Shown here in pieces: positions 22,009 through 32,295 of a DNA stretch of 64,000 nucleotides. The position numbers and the translations under genes are program-made. Under the pieces are notes generated by a model that did no database searches, had not been told where the DNA came from, and worked only from the letters and a program-made list of their open reading frames with translations. Within the stretch, counting starts at the first letter, position 1, and each line of letters starts with the position of its first letter. The DNA comes from Sphingomonas sp. M1-B02 (GTDB lineage: Bacteria > Pseudomonadota > Alphaproteobacteria > Sphingomonadales > Sphingomonadaceae). Location: NCBI RefSeq assembly GCF_026167525.1, contig NZ_CP110679.1:124001-188000 (forward strand), written 5' to 3'.

Positions 22009-24717
22009 ATGAAGAAGCTCGATTTGCTAGCCGCGACGGCAGTGTCACTGTTCCTTGCGGCGCCTGCGTTCGCCCAGGATGCGACCCCGGCTGCGGAGGC
22101 GGCACCGGCCGACGAGGATTATCAGTCGGCCAACGACATCGTCGTCACCGCCACCCGCCGCAACGAGACCGTGCAGCAAGTGCCCATCGCGATCACTGCG
22201 ATCGGTGCCGAACTGCTCCAGAATGCCGGCGTCGACAATGTCCGCGATCTCGAGCAACTGGCGCCGTCGCTGCAGAGCTCGACCGGCCAGTCCTCGGCGA
22301 CGGGCACGACAATCTACCTTCGCGGCATCACCACCGGCGGCGACAATCCCGGCTTCGAGCCCGCCGTCGGCGTGTTCATCGACGGGGTGTTCCGTTCGCG
22401 TGCCGGCGTCGCGATCTCCGAGCTTCCCGAGCTCGAGCGGATCGAAGTTCTGCGCGGCCCGCAGGGCACGCTGTTCGGCCGCAACACCTCCGCAGGTGCG
22501 CTCAGCATCTTCACCGCGCAGCCCCAGTTCGAGACCCAGGGCTATATCGAAGGAACCTACGGCAATTATAACGCCTATGGCGTCCGCGGCGCGATTACCG
22601 GGCCGATCAGCCGTTCGGTCGCACTGCGCGTCGATGCGGGGTATCGCAAGCGCGACGGCTATATCGAAGACGTGAACAGCGATCGCTCGATCAACGATAT
22701 CAATCGCTGGAATGTCCGCGGACAGGCGCTGATCGACAGCGGCGACGTGACCTTCCGCCTGATCGGCGACTATTCCGAGACCGATGAGCAGTGCTGCGGC
22801 GCGATCTCCGCGGTGCGCGGCGCGACGGCGCAGGCGGTCGAAGCCGTTGCGGGGGCGCAGCGCCTCGACGGGCTCTATTTCACGCCCGGAACGACCCGCA
22901 ACTTCCCGTTGCTCAACTCGCAGAACGTTCTCGTCCAGAATCCGCTGAACTTCAGTGCCGTGCCGCTGGAGCGTCGCCAGGCGATTTCGCCGAACCGCGA
23001 CTATGCGGAACGCGTCAAGGACTGGGGCATCTCCGGCGAGCTGAACTGGGACATCGGCGACGTGAAGATGACCTCGATCACCGCCTATCGCGACTGGAAA
23101 GCGACCCGCAACCAGGACATCGATTTCTCTGGAATCGATCGCGCCTATCGCGACGGCTATCGCACCCGGATCCGCGATTTCACCCAGGAACTTCGTTTCC
23201 AGGGCTCGGCCTTGGGCGGCAAGCTCGACTGGCTGATCGGCGGCTTCTATCTCAACGAGCGCAACGATCTCAAGGACGTGGTCCGCTTCGGCAACGATGC
23301 CAATCGCTACGTCGACGCCGTGCTGAACGGGGCAACGCGCTCGGCGGCGCTGCCCACCGGTGCGCAATTCTTCGGCACGCTGGGGAATACGGCGCCGCTC
23401 TTCGGGCAGGTGCTGCTAGCGCAGAACCCCATCGTGGCGGCACCTCCCGGGCCGGGCCTGCCTCCCGTTCGGCTGCTCAACATCGCGCCGCCGGGATCGG
23501 CATTGTTCAGCTATCTGAACTCGCCGCTCACCGGCAATCCGGCAGGCGTCGGCAACAATGACGACGTCTTCCACGTGAAGACCGACGCGATCGCGCTTTT
23601 CACGCACAATATCATCAACGTCTCCGACATGGTTTCGGTGACCCTTGGTGCGCGATGGAACCATGAGTCGAAGAAGCTGACGGCGTCGATCAACAACAAT
23701 ACGCCGGCCTGCGCCTTCTTCTCGAGCGCGGATCCGCGCGCCGCCACCTATCGCGCGCTGATCAGCGGCGCGAGCTCGGAACTCTATCGCAACCTGTTCC
23801 TGCTGAGCTGCAATCCCGCGGTCAGTTCAGAGTTCAACGGCAATTATACCGACAGCTTCAGCGACAACGAGATCACCGGAACCGCGAAGCTGGCGCTGAA
23901 GCTTTCGAGCAAGCTGCTGGCCTATGGCAGCTACGATCATGGCTACAAGTCGGGCGGCTATAATCTCGACCAGGCGACGTTCGATTCTGCGCTGATCGCG
24001 AATCCGGCGACAGGGCGCCCGGGCAATGGCGCGCAGGCTTCGGATCTGTACTTCGGTGCAGAAACGGTGGATGCGTTCGAGCTTGGCCTGAAGGCCAGCC
24101 CGTCGCGGGCATTCACCTTCAACGTCGCCCTGTTCTACCAGAAGTTCTACAACTTCCAGTCGCTGGTCTTCTCGGGCAACAATTTCGTCGTCCAGAACGT
24201 GCCAAAGACGGTGAGCAAGGGCGCGGAACTCGAATCGACGATCCGGCCGCATCGCGACCTGACCTTCCAGCTCGGCTACAGCTACATCAGCGCGAAATAT
24301 GACCAGAGCAACGCCTTCGCCGGAACGCCGCTGGCGGGGCAGCAGGGCCAGCAGGTCAACAACCAGCCCGAACATACCGTCACCATCGCCGGAACCTGGA
24401 CGCCGACGATCTCGAACGGCATTCGCGGACTGGTCCATGTCGACATGCGCTACAACAGCGAAGTCAACATCCCCTCGAGCAATCCCGATCCGGCGACGGG
24501 GCGGACGGTGCTGTTCAATCCGGGATATGCGCTGCTGAACGGCAGCATCGGCCTGCAGACGGACGACGGCAAGATTCGCGGCGAATTCTTCGTCGAGAAT
24601 GCGACCAACCAATATTTTCACGTAACCGGCTTTGCCGTGCCCGAGCAGACCGGCAACTTCGCCGCCTATCCGGGTACGCCGCGCTTCTATGGCGCACGGC
24701 TGCGCTTCGGCTTCTGA
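22009..24717 (+). CDS. TonB-dependent receptor
   Basis: A 902-residue outer-membrane receptor. The signal peptide MKKLDLLAATAVSLFLAAPAFA is cleaved near residue 22, and the TonB-box-like NDIVVTATRR lies at about 42-51. The plug has VPIAITAIGAELLQNAG, IYLRGITTGGDNPGFEPAVG and LERIEVLRGPQGTLFGRNTSAGA, followed by a barrel ending in Phe. It belongs to the broad iron-complex/oligosaccharide outer-membrane receptor group that is expanded in sphingomonads; ligand unknown. A strong ribosome-binding site (AGGAGGGG) is 10 bases before the ATG. The 227 bases upstream contain no other gene. Confidence 0.94.
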   Translation: MKKLDLLAATAVSLFLAAPAFAQDATPAAEAAPADEDYQSANDIVVTATRRNETVQQVPIAITAIGAELLQNAGVDNVRDLEQLAPSLQSSTGQSSATGTTIYLRGITTGGDNPGFEPAVGVFIDGVFRSRAGVAISELPELERIEVLRGPQGTLFGRNTSAGALSIFTAQPQFETQGYIEGTYGNYNAYGVRGAITGPISRSVALRVDAGYRKRDGYIEDVNSDRSINDINRWNVRGQALIDSGDVTFRLIGDYSETDEQCCGAISAVRGATAQAVEAVAGAQRLDGLYFTPGTTRNFPLLNSQNVLVQNPLNFSAVPLERRQAISPNRDYAERVKDWGISGELNWDIGDVKMTSITAYRDWKATRNQDIDFSGIDRAYRDGYRTRIRDFTQELRFQGSALGGKLDWLIGGFYLNERNDLKDVVRFGNDANRYVDAVLNGATRSAALPTGAQFFGTLGNTAPLFGQVLLAQNPIVAAPPGPGLPPVRLLNIAPPGSALFSYLNSPLTGNPAGVGNNDDVFHVKTDAIALFTHNIINVSDMVSVTLGARWNHESKKLTASINNNTPACAFFSSADPRAATYRALISGASSELYRNLFLLSCNPAVSSEFNGNYTDSFSDNEITGTAKLALKLSSKLLAYGSYDHGYKSGGYNLDQATFDSALIANPATGRPGNGAQASDLYFGAETVDAFELGLKASPSRAFTFNVALFYQKFYNFQSLVFSGNNFVVQNVPKTVSKGAELESTIRPHRDLTFQLGYSYISAKYDQSNAFAGTPLAGQQGQQVNNQPEHTVTIAGTWTPTISNGIRGLVHVDMRYNSEVNIPSSNPDPATGRTVLFNPGYALLNGSIGLQTDDGKIRGEFFVENATNQYFHVTGFAVPEQTGNFAAYPGTPRFYGARLRFGF

Positions 24718-24732
24718 GCGAGCAGAAAAAAG

Positions 24733-24764
24733 AAAGCGGCCGGGGAGTGATCCCCGGCCGCTTT
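24733..24764. terminator. strong bidirectional terminator
   Basis: AAAGCGGCCGGGGA and TCCCCGGCCGCTTT form a perfect 14-pair stem with a GTGA loop, flanked by an A run on one side and CTTTCGTTT on the other. It ends both the TonB receptor gene and the convergent YceI gene. This is the clearest intrinsic terminator in the window. Confidence 0.92.
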
Positions 24765-24781
24765 CGTTTCCGGTAGGTGGC

Positions 24782-25414
24782 TTACTGCTTTTCGAAGGCG
24801 ACGGTGATGTCGAGCTCGACTTCGTCGGACACGGCGGGGATCGCGAAGGCGACGCCGAAATCGCTGCGCTTGATCTTCGCGGTCGCTTCGAAGCCGACGG
24901 TTTCCTTCTTGGAATAGGGATTCGCGCCGGCGCCGCTGAACATCGCGTCGAGCGTGACTTCGCGGGTCACGCCGTTCAGCGTCAGATCACCGACGATCGC
25001 CGCCCGCTCGCCCGTGGCCGTCACGCGCTTCGATACGAAGCGGGCGTCGGCGGGGTTCGCGCCGAAGAAATCGGGCTTCTTGCCGGCCTCGGCGGGCTTG
25101 AGGAGATGCTTGGTCAGCCCGGCGCTGGCGGTCGTGACCTTGGACACGGGGATGGTGATCTCGACGCGCGAGGCGCCGGGATTCTTCGGGTCGAGCGTCA
25201 ACGTGCCGGTGGCTTCGCCGAAGATGCCGAAATAATCGTTGAAGCCGAAATGGCTGACTCGCCAGCCGATCAGCGTATGGCCGGGATCGACCGCATAGGT
25301 GCCGGCGGTGACCCTCGACGCATCCTTGGCGCCAGGGACCTGCGCAGCCTGGTTCGCGATGACGGGGGTGGCGACTGCCAATATGGCGGCAAAGGCGATG
25401 GTCTGAATGCGCAT
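24782..25414 (-). CDS. YceI family periplasmic protein
   Basis: A 210-residue secreted lipocalin-like protein. The signal peptide MRIQTIAFAAILAVATPVIA is cleaved at about 20. The YceI domain starts GTYAVDPGHTLIGWRVSHFGFN and ends SDEVELDITVAF, with the conserved G-x-Y-x-D-P-x-H-x-x-x-x-F pattern. YceI proteins bind isoprenoid-like lipids in the periplasm. GGAGGATCCGC precedes the ATG, which sets the start. It stands alone. Confidence 0.93.
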   Translation of the reverse strand: MRIQTIAFAAILAVATPVIANQAAQVPGAKDASRVTAGTYAVDPGHTLIGWRVSHFGFNDYFGIFGEATGTLTLDPKNPGASRVEITIPVSKVTTASAGLTKHLLKPAEAGKKPDFFGANPADARFVSKRVTATGERAAIVGDLTLNGVTREVTLDAMFSGAGANPYSKKETVGFEATAKIKRSDFGVAFAIPAVSDEVELDITVAFEKQ

Positions 25415-25533
25415 GCGGATCCTCCTGTTACGAAGGTCCGATGTCGCGCCGCGGACGGGCCGCGTCAAACGATCAGTGCGAAACGCAAGGTTTCCGCGCC
25501 GCCGCCCCGGGGATCCAAGGCGGCGGCGGGAGA

Positions 25534-27185
<1,652 letters not shown>

Positions 27186-27197
27186 GGCTCTTCTCAG

Positions 27198-27327
27198 ATC
27201 CTCCCCGGGACGGGGAGGGGGACCGCCGCGAAGCGGTGGTGGAGGGGGCGTGCCTCGATTGGCGTCGCTGGTGGAGAGCCCCCTCCACCAGCCTTCGGCT
27301 GGTCCCCCTCCCCGTGCCGGGGAGGAT
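27198..27327. repeat. long inverted repeat between ilvB and ilvN
   Basis: The outer arms ATCCTCCCCGGGACGGGGAG... (27198-27224) and its near reverse complement ending GGGGAGGAT (27301-27327) enclose a second pair of arms (GGTGGAGGGGGC against GCCCCCTCCACC). The whole region can fold into one long hairpin of about 130 bases. Of a different type from the CGTCA-ended elements elsewhere in the window. Confidence 0.8.
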
Positions 27328-27342
27328 AAAAATGACAGCCCA

Positions 27343-29115
27343 TCACACCAACGCCTTGGCTTCGTCGTCCATTTCGCCGGAGACTTCGGCGGACTGGAGC
27401 ATCATTTCGGTATGGGCCGCTCCGCTCGGAATCATCGGGAAGCAATTGGTGAGCTTGGCGACGCGGCAGTCGACGATCACCGGGCCGTCATGGTCGAGCA
27501 TCGCCTGGATGCCGTCCTCCAGATCGCCGCGCTGATCGATGCGGATGCCCTTCCAGCCATAGGCTTCGCCCAACTTCACAAAGTCTGGCAGCGCATCGCT
27601 GTAACTCTCTGAATAGCGGCTCGAATAGGTCAGCTCCTGCCACTGGCGGACCATGCCCATATATTCGTTGTTGAGGATGAAGATCTTGACCGGCAGGCGA
27701 TATTGCGTCGCCGTGGCCAGTTCCTGGATGTTCATCTGGATCGAGGCTTCGCCGGCGATGTCGATCACCAGCGCGTCCGGGTTCCCGAGCTGCGCGCCGA
27801 TCGCGGCGGGCAGGCCGTAGCCCATCGTGCCTAGGCCGCCGGAGGTGAGCCACTTGTTCGGCTCCTCGAAATCGAAATGCTGCGCGGCCCACATCTGGTG
27901 TTGGCCGACCTCGGTGGTGATGATCGGCGCGCGGGCATGCGTCGCCTCCCACAGCGCGCGGATCGCGCGCTGCGGCATGATCATGTCCTGCCGGTCCTCG
28001 AAATCGAGGCAGCGAGTCTGGCGCCAGCCTTCGATCCGGCGCCACCATTCGGACAGGTCTGGTTTCGGGTGCTGACGTGCCTTCCAGCTATCGACCATCT
28101 GCTGGAGCGCGATGCCGACATCGGCGATTACGGCCAAATCGACGCGGACGTTCTTGTTCACGCTCGAGCGATCGATATCGACATGCACTTTGCGCGCATG
28201 CGGCGCGAAGGCATCGAGCCGGCCGGTGACGCGATCGTCGAAGCGCGCGCCCAGTGCGATGATCAGATCGGCCTTGTTCATCGCCCAATTGGCTTCGTAG
28301 GTGCCGTGCATGCCGAGCATGCCGAGCCATTTGTCCGAAGAAGCGGGCAGGGCGCCGAGGCCCATCAGCGTCGAGGTGACAGGGGCGCCGGTGAGCTCGA
28401 CGAGTTCGCGCAGCAGCCGCGAGGCCTCGGGCCCCGAATTGATGATGCCGCCGCCGGTATAGAAGATCGGACGCTCGGCCGCGGCGAGCATGTCGACCGC
28501 TTCCTGGATCTTCGCCGCGTCGGGCTCGGTCTGCGGACGATAGGTCTTGTGCTGGATCGGCCCGGGCGCCGCGTAGCGCGCGGTGGCGACCTGGACATCC
28601 TTGGGGATATCCACGACCACCGGGCCGGGGCGGCCCGAGGTGGCGATATGGAACGCCTCATGGATCGTCGCGCCGAGCTTGGCGGGGTCCTTCACGAGGT
28701 AATTATGCTTGGTGCAGTGGCGGGTGATGCCGACCGTGTCGGCCTCCTGGAAGGCATCGGTGCCGATCAGCGCCGTCGGCACCTGGCCGGTGATGACGAC
28801 CATCGGGATCGAATCCATCAGCGCATCGGTGATGCCGGTGACGGCATTGGTCGCGCCGGGGCCGCTGGTCACGAGGACGACGCCGGGCTTGCCGGTCGAG
28901 CGGGCATAGCCCTCCGCGGCATGCGTCGCGGCCTGTTCGTGGCGCACGAGGATGTGCTTGATGCGGTTCTGCTTGAAGATCGCATCGTATATGGGGAGCA
29001 CCGCGCCGCCGGGATAGCCGAACACGACCTCCACGCCGAGGTCGGTCAGCGCCTCGATCAGTATGTCTGCTCCGCTCTTCTCGGTCACTTCAGCCTCCAT
29101 GTCGCGACGCGCCAT
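27343..29115 (-). CDS. ilvB: acetolactate synthase large (catalytic) subunit
   Basis: A 590-residue ThDP enzyme condensing two pyruvates (or pyruvate and 2-oxobutyrate). The pyrimidine-binding half has FGYPGGAVLPIYDAIF and the activating Glu in RHEQAATHAAEG. The FAD-binding middle is present. The diphosphate-binding half has GEASIQMNIQEL...NNEYMGMV, where the usual motif begins GDGS or GDAS: the magnesium-binding Asp is Glu here. Start MARRDMEAEVTEKSG; the ATG five codons later is equally possible. Works with ilvN downstream. Confidence 0.96.
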   Translation of the reverse strand: MARRDMEAEVTEKSGADILIEALTDLGVEVVFGYPGGAVLPIYDAIFKQNRIKHILVRHEQAATHAAEGYARSTGKPGVVLVTSGPGATNAVTGITDALMDSIPMVVITGQVPTALIGTDAFQEADTVGITRHCTKHNYLVKDPAKLGATIHEAFHIATSGRPGPVVVDIPKDVQVATARYAAPGPIQHKTYRPQTEPDAAKIQEAVDMLAAAERPIFYTGGGIINSGPEASRLLRELVELTGAPVTSTLMGLGALPASSDKWLGMLGMHGTYEANWAMNKADLIIALGARFDDRVTGRLDAFAPHARKVHVDIDRSSVNKNVRVDLAVIADVGIALQQMVDSWKARQHPKPDLSEWWRRIEGWRQTRCLDFEDRQDMIMPQRAIRALWEATHARAPIITTEVGQHQMWAAQHFDFEEPNKWLTSGGLGTMGYGLPAAIGAQLGNPDALVIDIAGEASIQMNIQELATATQYRLPVKIFILNNEYMGMVRQWQELTYSSRYSESYSDALPDFVKLGEAYGWKGIRIDQRGDLEDGIQAMLDHDGPVIVDCRVAKLTNCFPMIPSGAAHTEMMLQSAEVSGEMDDEAKALV

Positions 29116-29165
29116 AGCACCGCTGGAGCCGCGCTGCTACTCGCACGAATAATACGTGTCAATAG

Positions 29166-30098
29166 CTATACACGTAACTTAGTTTCAAAATACTCGTTCA
29201 AAACGTTTGTTTCTGTCTGTATTTCGCGCGGCCATTCGGCCGGAGGCTGGCGCCGGAACCAAGTTGCCTGGCGCTTGGCATATTGACGGGTGGCGAGCGC
29301 ACCGGCTTCGATCGCCAGCGCTGCGTCGATTTCGCCTGCGAGCAGGGCGCGCATTTCGGGCACGCCGATCGCGCGGAGGATGGGGGCGTCGGGGGGAATG
29401 TCGGTGCGGGCGAGCAGCGCATTCGCCTCCGGGCGCGCCTGCTCGACCATCTCGGCGAAGCGGCGATCGATGCGGGCGCCGAGCCAATCGCGATCGGGGA
29501 GGAGGATCAGCGGCACGAGCCGGATCGCCTCGGCGATGCCGCCGACGCGGCGGGTCTGCCAATAGGCCATCGGCTGGCCGGTCGAGCGGACGACTTCGAG
29601 CGCGCGGGCGACGCGAGTGGAGTCGGCGGGGTTGAGGCGGGCGGCCGCCTCGGGATCGGTGCGCGACAGTTCGGCATAGGCTTCGGCGAGGGGGAGGGTG
29701 CGGACCGTCTTGCGGACCTGCGGGTCGATCTCCGGGACGGGGGCGATGCCGTCGAGCAAGGTGCGCAGATACATGCCGGTGCCGCCGACCAGGATCGGCA
29801 GGCGATGCTGCGCATGTGCCTCGGCGATGGCGGCGCGGGCTTCGGCGGCCCAGCGCGCGGCGGAGTAGGGGTCGGCGCCGTCGATATGGCCGAACAGGCG
29901 GTGCGGCGCGCGAGTCTCTTCCTCGGGGCTCGGGCGCGCGGTGAGGATGCGCAGATCGGCATAGACCTGCATCGAATCGGCATTGATGATCGTGCCCTCG
30001 TGCCTCTCGGCGAGCGCCAGCGCGAGTGCGGACTTGCCGCTCGCGGTCGGCCCTGCGATGAGCGCCACCGTTGGGAGATCAGGGGTAGGCATGTTCAT
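29166..30098 (-). CDS. miaA: tRNA dimethylallyltransferase
   Basis: A 310-residue enzyme adding dimethylallyl to A37 of tRNAs reading UNN codons. P-loop GPTASGKS (16-23), INADSMQVYADLRILTARP (about 38-56, with catalytic D41) and RQYAKRQATWFR near the end (tRNA contact) are all present. Starts at MNMPTPDLPT; an internal ATG two codons on would give 308 residues. Either start overlaps the divergent serB start, so each gene's promoter must lie in the other's coding region. Followed by ilvB on the same strand after 50 bases. Confidence 0.95.
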   Translation of the reverse strand: MNMPTPDLPTVALIAGPTASGKSALALALAERHEGTIINADSMQVYADLRILTARPSPEEETRAPHRLFGHIDGADPYSAARWAAEARAAIAEAHAQHRLPILVGGTGMYLRTLLDGIAPVPEIDPQVRKTVRTLPLAEAYAELSRTDPEAAARLNPADSTRVARALEVVRSTGQPMAYWQTRRVGGIAEAIRLVPLILLPDRDWLGARIDRRFAEMVEQARPEANALLARTDIPPDAPILRAIGVPEMRALLAGEIDAALAIEAGALATRQYAKRQATWFRRQPPAEWPREIQTETNVLNEYFETKLRV

Positions 30099-30969
30099 CG
30101 CGACGCTTGTAGCAGAAGGGCTGACCGCGGGGCAGCTTTCCGAAGCCGCCGACCGGCTCGCCGGCGTCGATTGCGCGCCTGAGTCGTGGCGCTGGCTGGA
30201 AGAGGGCATGGCCGCCGATTTGCCGTTCGCCTTGCAGCCCGAGGCGGCGCGGGAAGCGCTGGAGGGCGCATTTCCCGCTGTCGACATCTTCGTCCAGCCC
30301 GACCAGGGCCGGGAAAAGAAGCTGCTCATCGCCGACATGGATTCGACGATGATCACCGTCGAGTGCATCGACGAACTGGCCGATTATGCGGGCATCAAGG
30401 ATCAGATCGCCGCGGTGACGGAGCAGGCGATGCGCGGCGAACTCGATTTCGCCGCGGCGCTCGATGCGCGGGTCGCGCTGCTGGCGGGGCTCGAGGAAAG
30501 CGCGATCGACCGTTGCCTGGCCGAGCGGGTACGGCTGTCGCCGGGGGCTGCGACGCTGGTGCGGACGATGCGCGCGCGGGGGGCGCTGACGATCCTGGTC
30601 TCGGGCGGCTTCACCCGCTTTGCCGATCCGGTGGGGGCCGAGATCGGTTTCGAGCGGGTGATCGCGAACCGGCTCGTGATCGCCGACGCGCGGCTTAACG
30701 GCATGGTCGAGAAGCCGATCGTCGACAGTGCGACCAAGGAGACGACGTTGGTGGGGGCTGCGGCCGAGCGCGGGCTGGAGCTGCGCGAGACGCTGGCGGT
30801 GGGCGACGGCGCCAACGACCTGGCGATGATCCGCCGTGCCGGGCTGGGGGTCGCCTATCGCGCCAAGCCGATCGTCGCCGCGGCGGCCGGTGCTCGGGTG
30901 GACCATGGCGACCTGACCGCGTTGCTCTATGCGCAGGGCATCGCGCGCGCGGAGTGGGTGACGCATTGA
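30091..30969 (+). CDS. serB: phosphoserine phosphatase
   Basis: A 292-residue HAD-family enzyme for the last step of serine synthesis. Nucleophile D82 and acid D84 in DMDSTMITVECIDELAD, LVSGGFTRFADPVG (about 169-182, Ser of motif II) and VGDGANDLAMI (about 235-245, motif IV) give the full catalytic set. An N-terminal ACT-like region (1-75) precedes it, as in longer SerB proteins. AGGGG before the ATG supports this start rather than an upstream one. It is head-to-head with miaA. Confidence 0.96.
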   Translation: MFIATLVAEGLTAGQLSEAADRLAGVDCAPESWRWLEEGMAADLPFALQPEAAREALEGAFPAVDIFVQPDQGREKKLLIADMDSTMITVECIDELADYAGIKDQIAAVTEQAMRGELDFAAALDARVALLAGLEESAIDRCLAERVRLSPGAATLVRTMRARGALTILVSGGFTRFADPVGAEIGFERVIANRLVIADARLNGMVEKPIVDSATKETTLVGAAAERGLELRETLAVGDGANDLAMIRRAGLGVAYRAKPIVAAAAGARVDHGDLTALLYAQGIARAEWVTH

Positions 30970-31024
30970 GCGGCTGGCCGGCGTACCCGCGCACGCAACG
31001 CTGCCGGCCAACAGCCTTTCGCTT

Positions 31025-32110
31025 TCAACAGTGGGCCATCTCCGCTCGCTCGGACCCGTCTGCGATCAGCGCCGTGACGACGCGTCCGGAGGCCCACCAG
31101 ATTGCCGCGGTGGCGGCGACTGCGACCGGCCCGTCGACGGCATAATGCCAACCAAGATGAATCGAGCCGATCCAGATTAGCGCGGCATAGATCGTCATGA
31201 CCCAACCGGCGCGGCGATCGATTTGGAATGCCGCCATCGCAAAAAGCGCCGCAAGCGCATTGTGCAAGGATGGCATGGCCGAGATCCCACCCCCGATCGC
31301 AAGCGCGCCACGGCTGTCGTGAAGCTCCAACAGGCCATGCTGGAACTCCAACGCGGACAGGCCGGCCATCGGCCATTCGCTCGAAATCCAGTTCTGTTGC
31401 CCCTGGAGCCGCGCAAACAGCGGTTCGAACCCCGGCGCGAGCCCGATCGCCGTCGGCTGGAAGCAGGGCCCGGCCGCCGGCAGCAATGCCGCCAGACCGG
31501 AACCGAGCAGGATCCAGACAGCGAAAAAGCTGATGAGATAGCGATAGCGCAGCGCGTCGGCCGTCGCCGGAAGGAAACTGCAGAGCATGACCCCCACCGA
31601 CATCGGAAGAAACCAGCCATGATAAAGGGAGTCGAGCACGAACGTTATCCAGGGCGACGGCAGGACGGCGTGGGTGATCCGCCACGGATCGATCCCGGCG
31701 AACAGCATCCGGTCCAACCCGGCCAGCGCCGGGTCGAGTCCGAAGCCCGCCTGTGGCAGGACACGTTGTTTGAACAGGTTGAAGGTGGCGAGCAGCAGCG
31801 CGAAGATCAGCGGCGGGCTGAGGAACGACAGGAACCCGTCTCGCTGCCGTCGCAGTTCGATCTCTATCAATACCAACGCTCGAAGTGACGTCCTTTCAGC
31901 GTGCGAGTTCCTTCGGTGGAACAGCAAAGCAAGCGCGATCAGCGCAACGAGAATCCACACGGGGGCTATCAGGCAGAGGTAGGTGGCGAGCAGCGTCAGG
32001 TAATCGCTCATCCCCACTTCGCTGAGCCAGAGCGTCAGCCCGGTATAAGCGATCAGCAGCGTGAACAACGTTCCGGTGAACACCGCCTCTCGTTGCGATC
32101 GTCCGATCAT
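31025..32110 (-). CDS. PAP2-superfamily membrane phosphatase/transferase (AUR1-like)
   Basis: A 361-residue polytopic inner-membrane protein with about six or seven membrane segments. The PAP2 catalytic motifs near the end are SAMPSLHNALA (S281, H283) and HLGWHYAVDG (H322, D326), the arrangement of the PAP2_3 branch that includes inositol-phosphorylceramide synthase AUR1. It likely moves or removes a lipid head-group phosphate on the periplasmic side. The divergent ABC genes are separated by 185 bases holding an FNR-like box. Substrate unknown. Confidence 0.85.
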   Translation of the reverse strand: MIGRSQREAVFTGTLFTLLIAYTGLTLWLSEVGMSDYLTLLATYLCLIAPVWILVALIALALLFHRRNSHAERTSLRALVLIEIELRRQRDGFLSFLSPPLIFALLLATFNLFKQRVLPQAGFGLDPALAGLDRMLFAGIDPWRITHAVLPSPWITFVLDSLYHGWFLPMSVGVMLCSFLPATADALRYRYLISFFAVWILLGSGLAALLPAAGPCFQPTAIGLAPGFEPLFARLQGQQNWISSEWPMAGLSALEFQHGLLELHDSRGALAIGGGISAMPSLHNALAALFAMAAFQIDRRAGWVMTIYAALIWIGSIHLGWHYAVDGPVAVAATAAIWWASGRVVTALIADGSERAEMAHC

Positions 32111-32167
32111 TTCCCCCCCGGGACGGATAAGCGACGGTCTTTGCCCACCCTCTAAGTCTAGGCAAAA

Positions 32168-32181
32168 TTGACTTACATCAA
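32168..32181. promoter_or_regulatory. FNR/FixK-like box
   Basis: TTGACTTACATCAA matches the FNR/ANR/FixK consensus TTGAT-N4-ATCAA at nine of ten defined positions. It lies between the divergent PAP2 and ABC-transporter genes, 58 bases upstream of the PAP2 start, and could serve either. Found by eye; chance matches are possible. Confidence 0.4.
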
Positions 32182-32295
32182 GTTACCGCGGTGATCCGGG
32201 ACAGCGGACCTTGGATCGAGCTGCACAGGGATTGCGCGAGCCGGGCAGGTGCTTCAGTAAAGTAAATCACTGACGGTCGCGGGGGAGTGGCACCG

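Noticed and set aside
22045-23367. 440-codon open frame antisense to the TonB receptor
   Set aside because: Mirror frame of the barrel sequence; no start signal, no recognisable domain.
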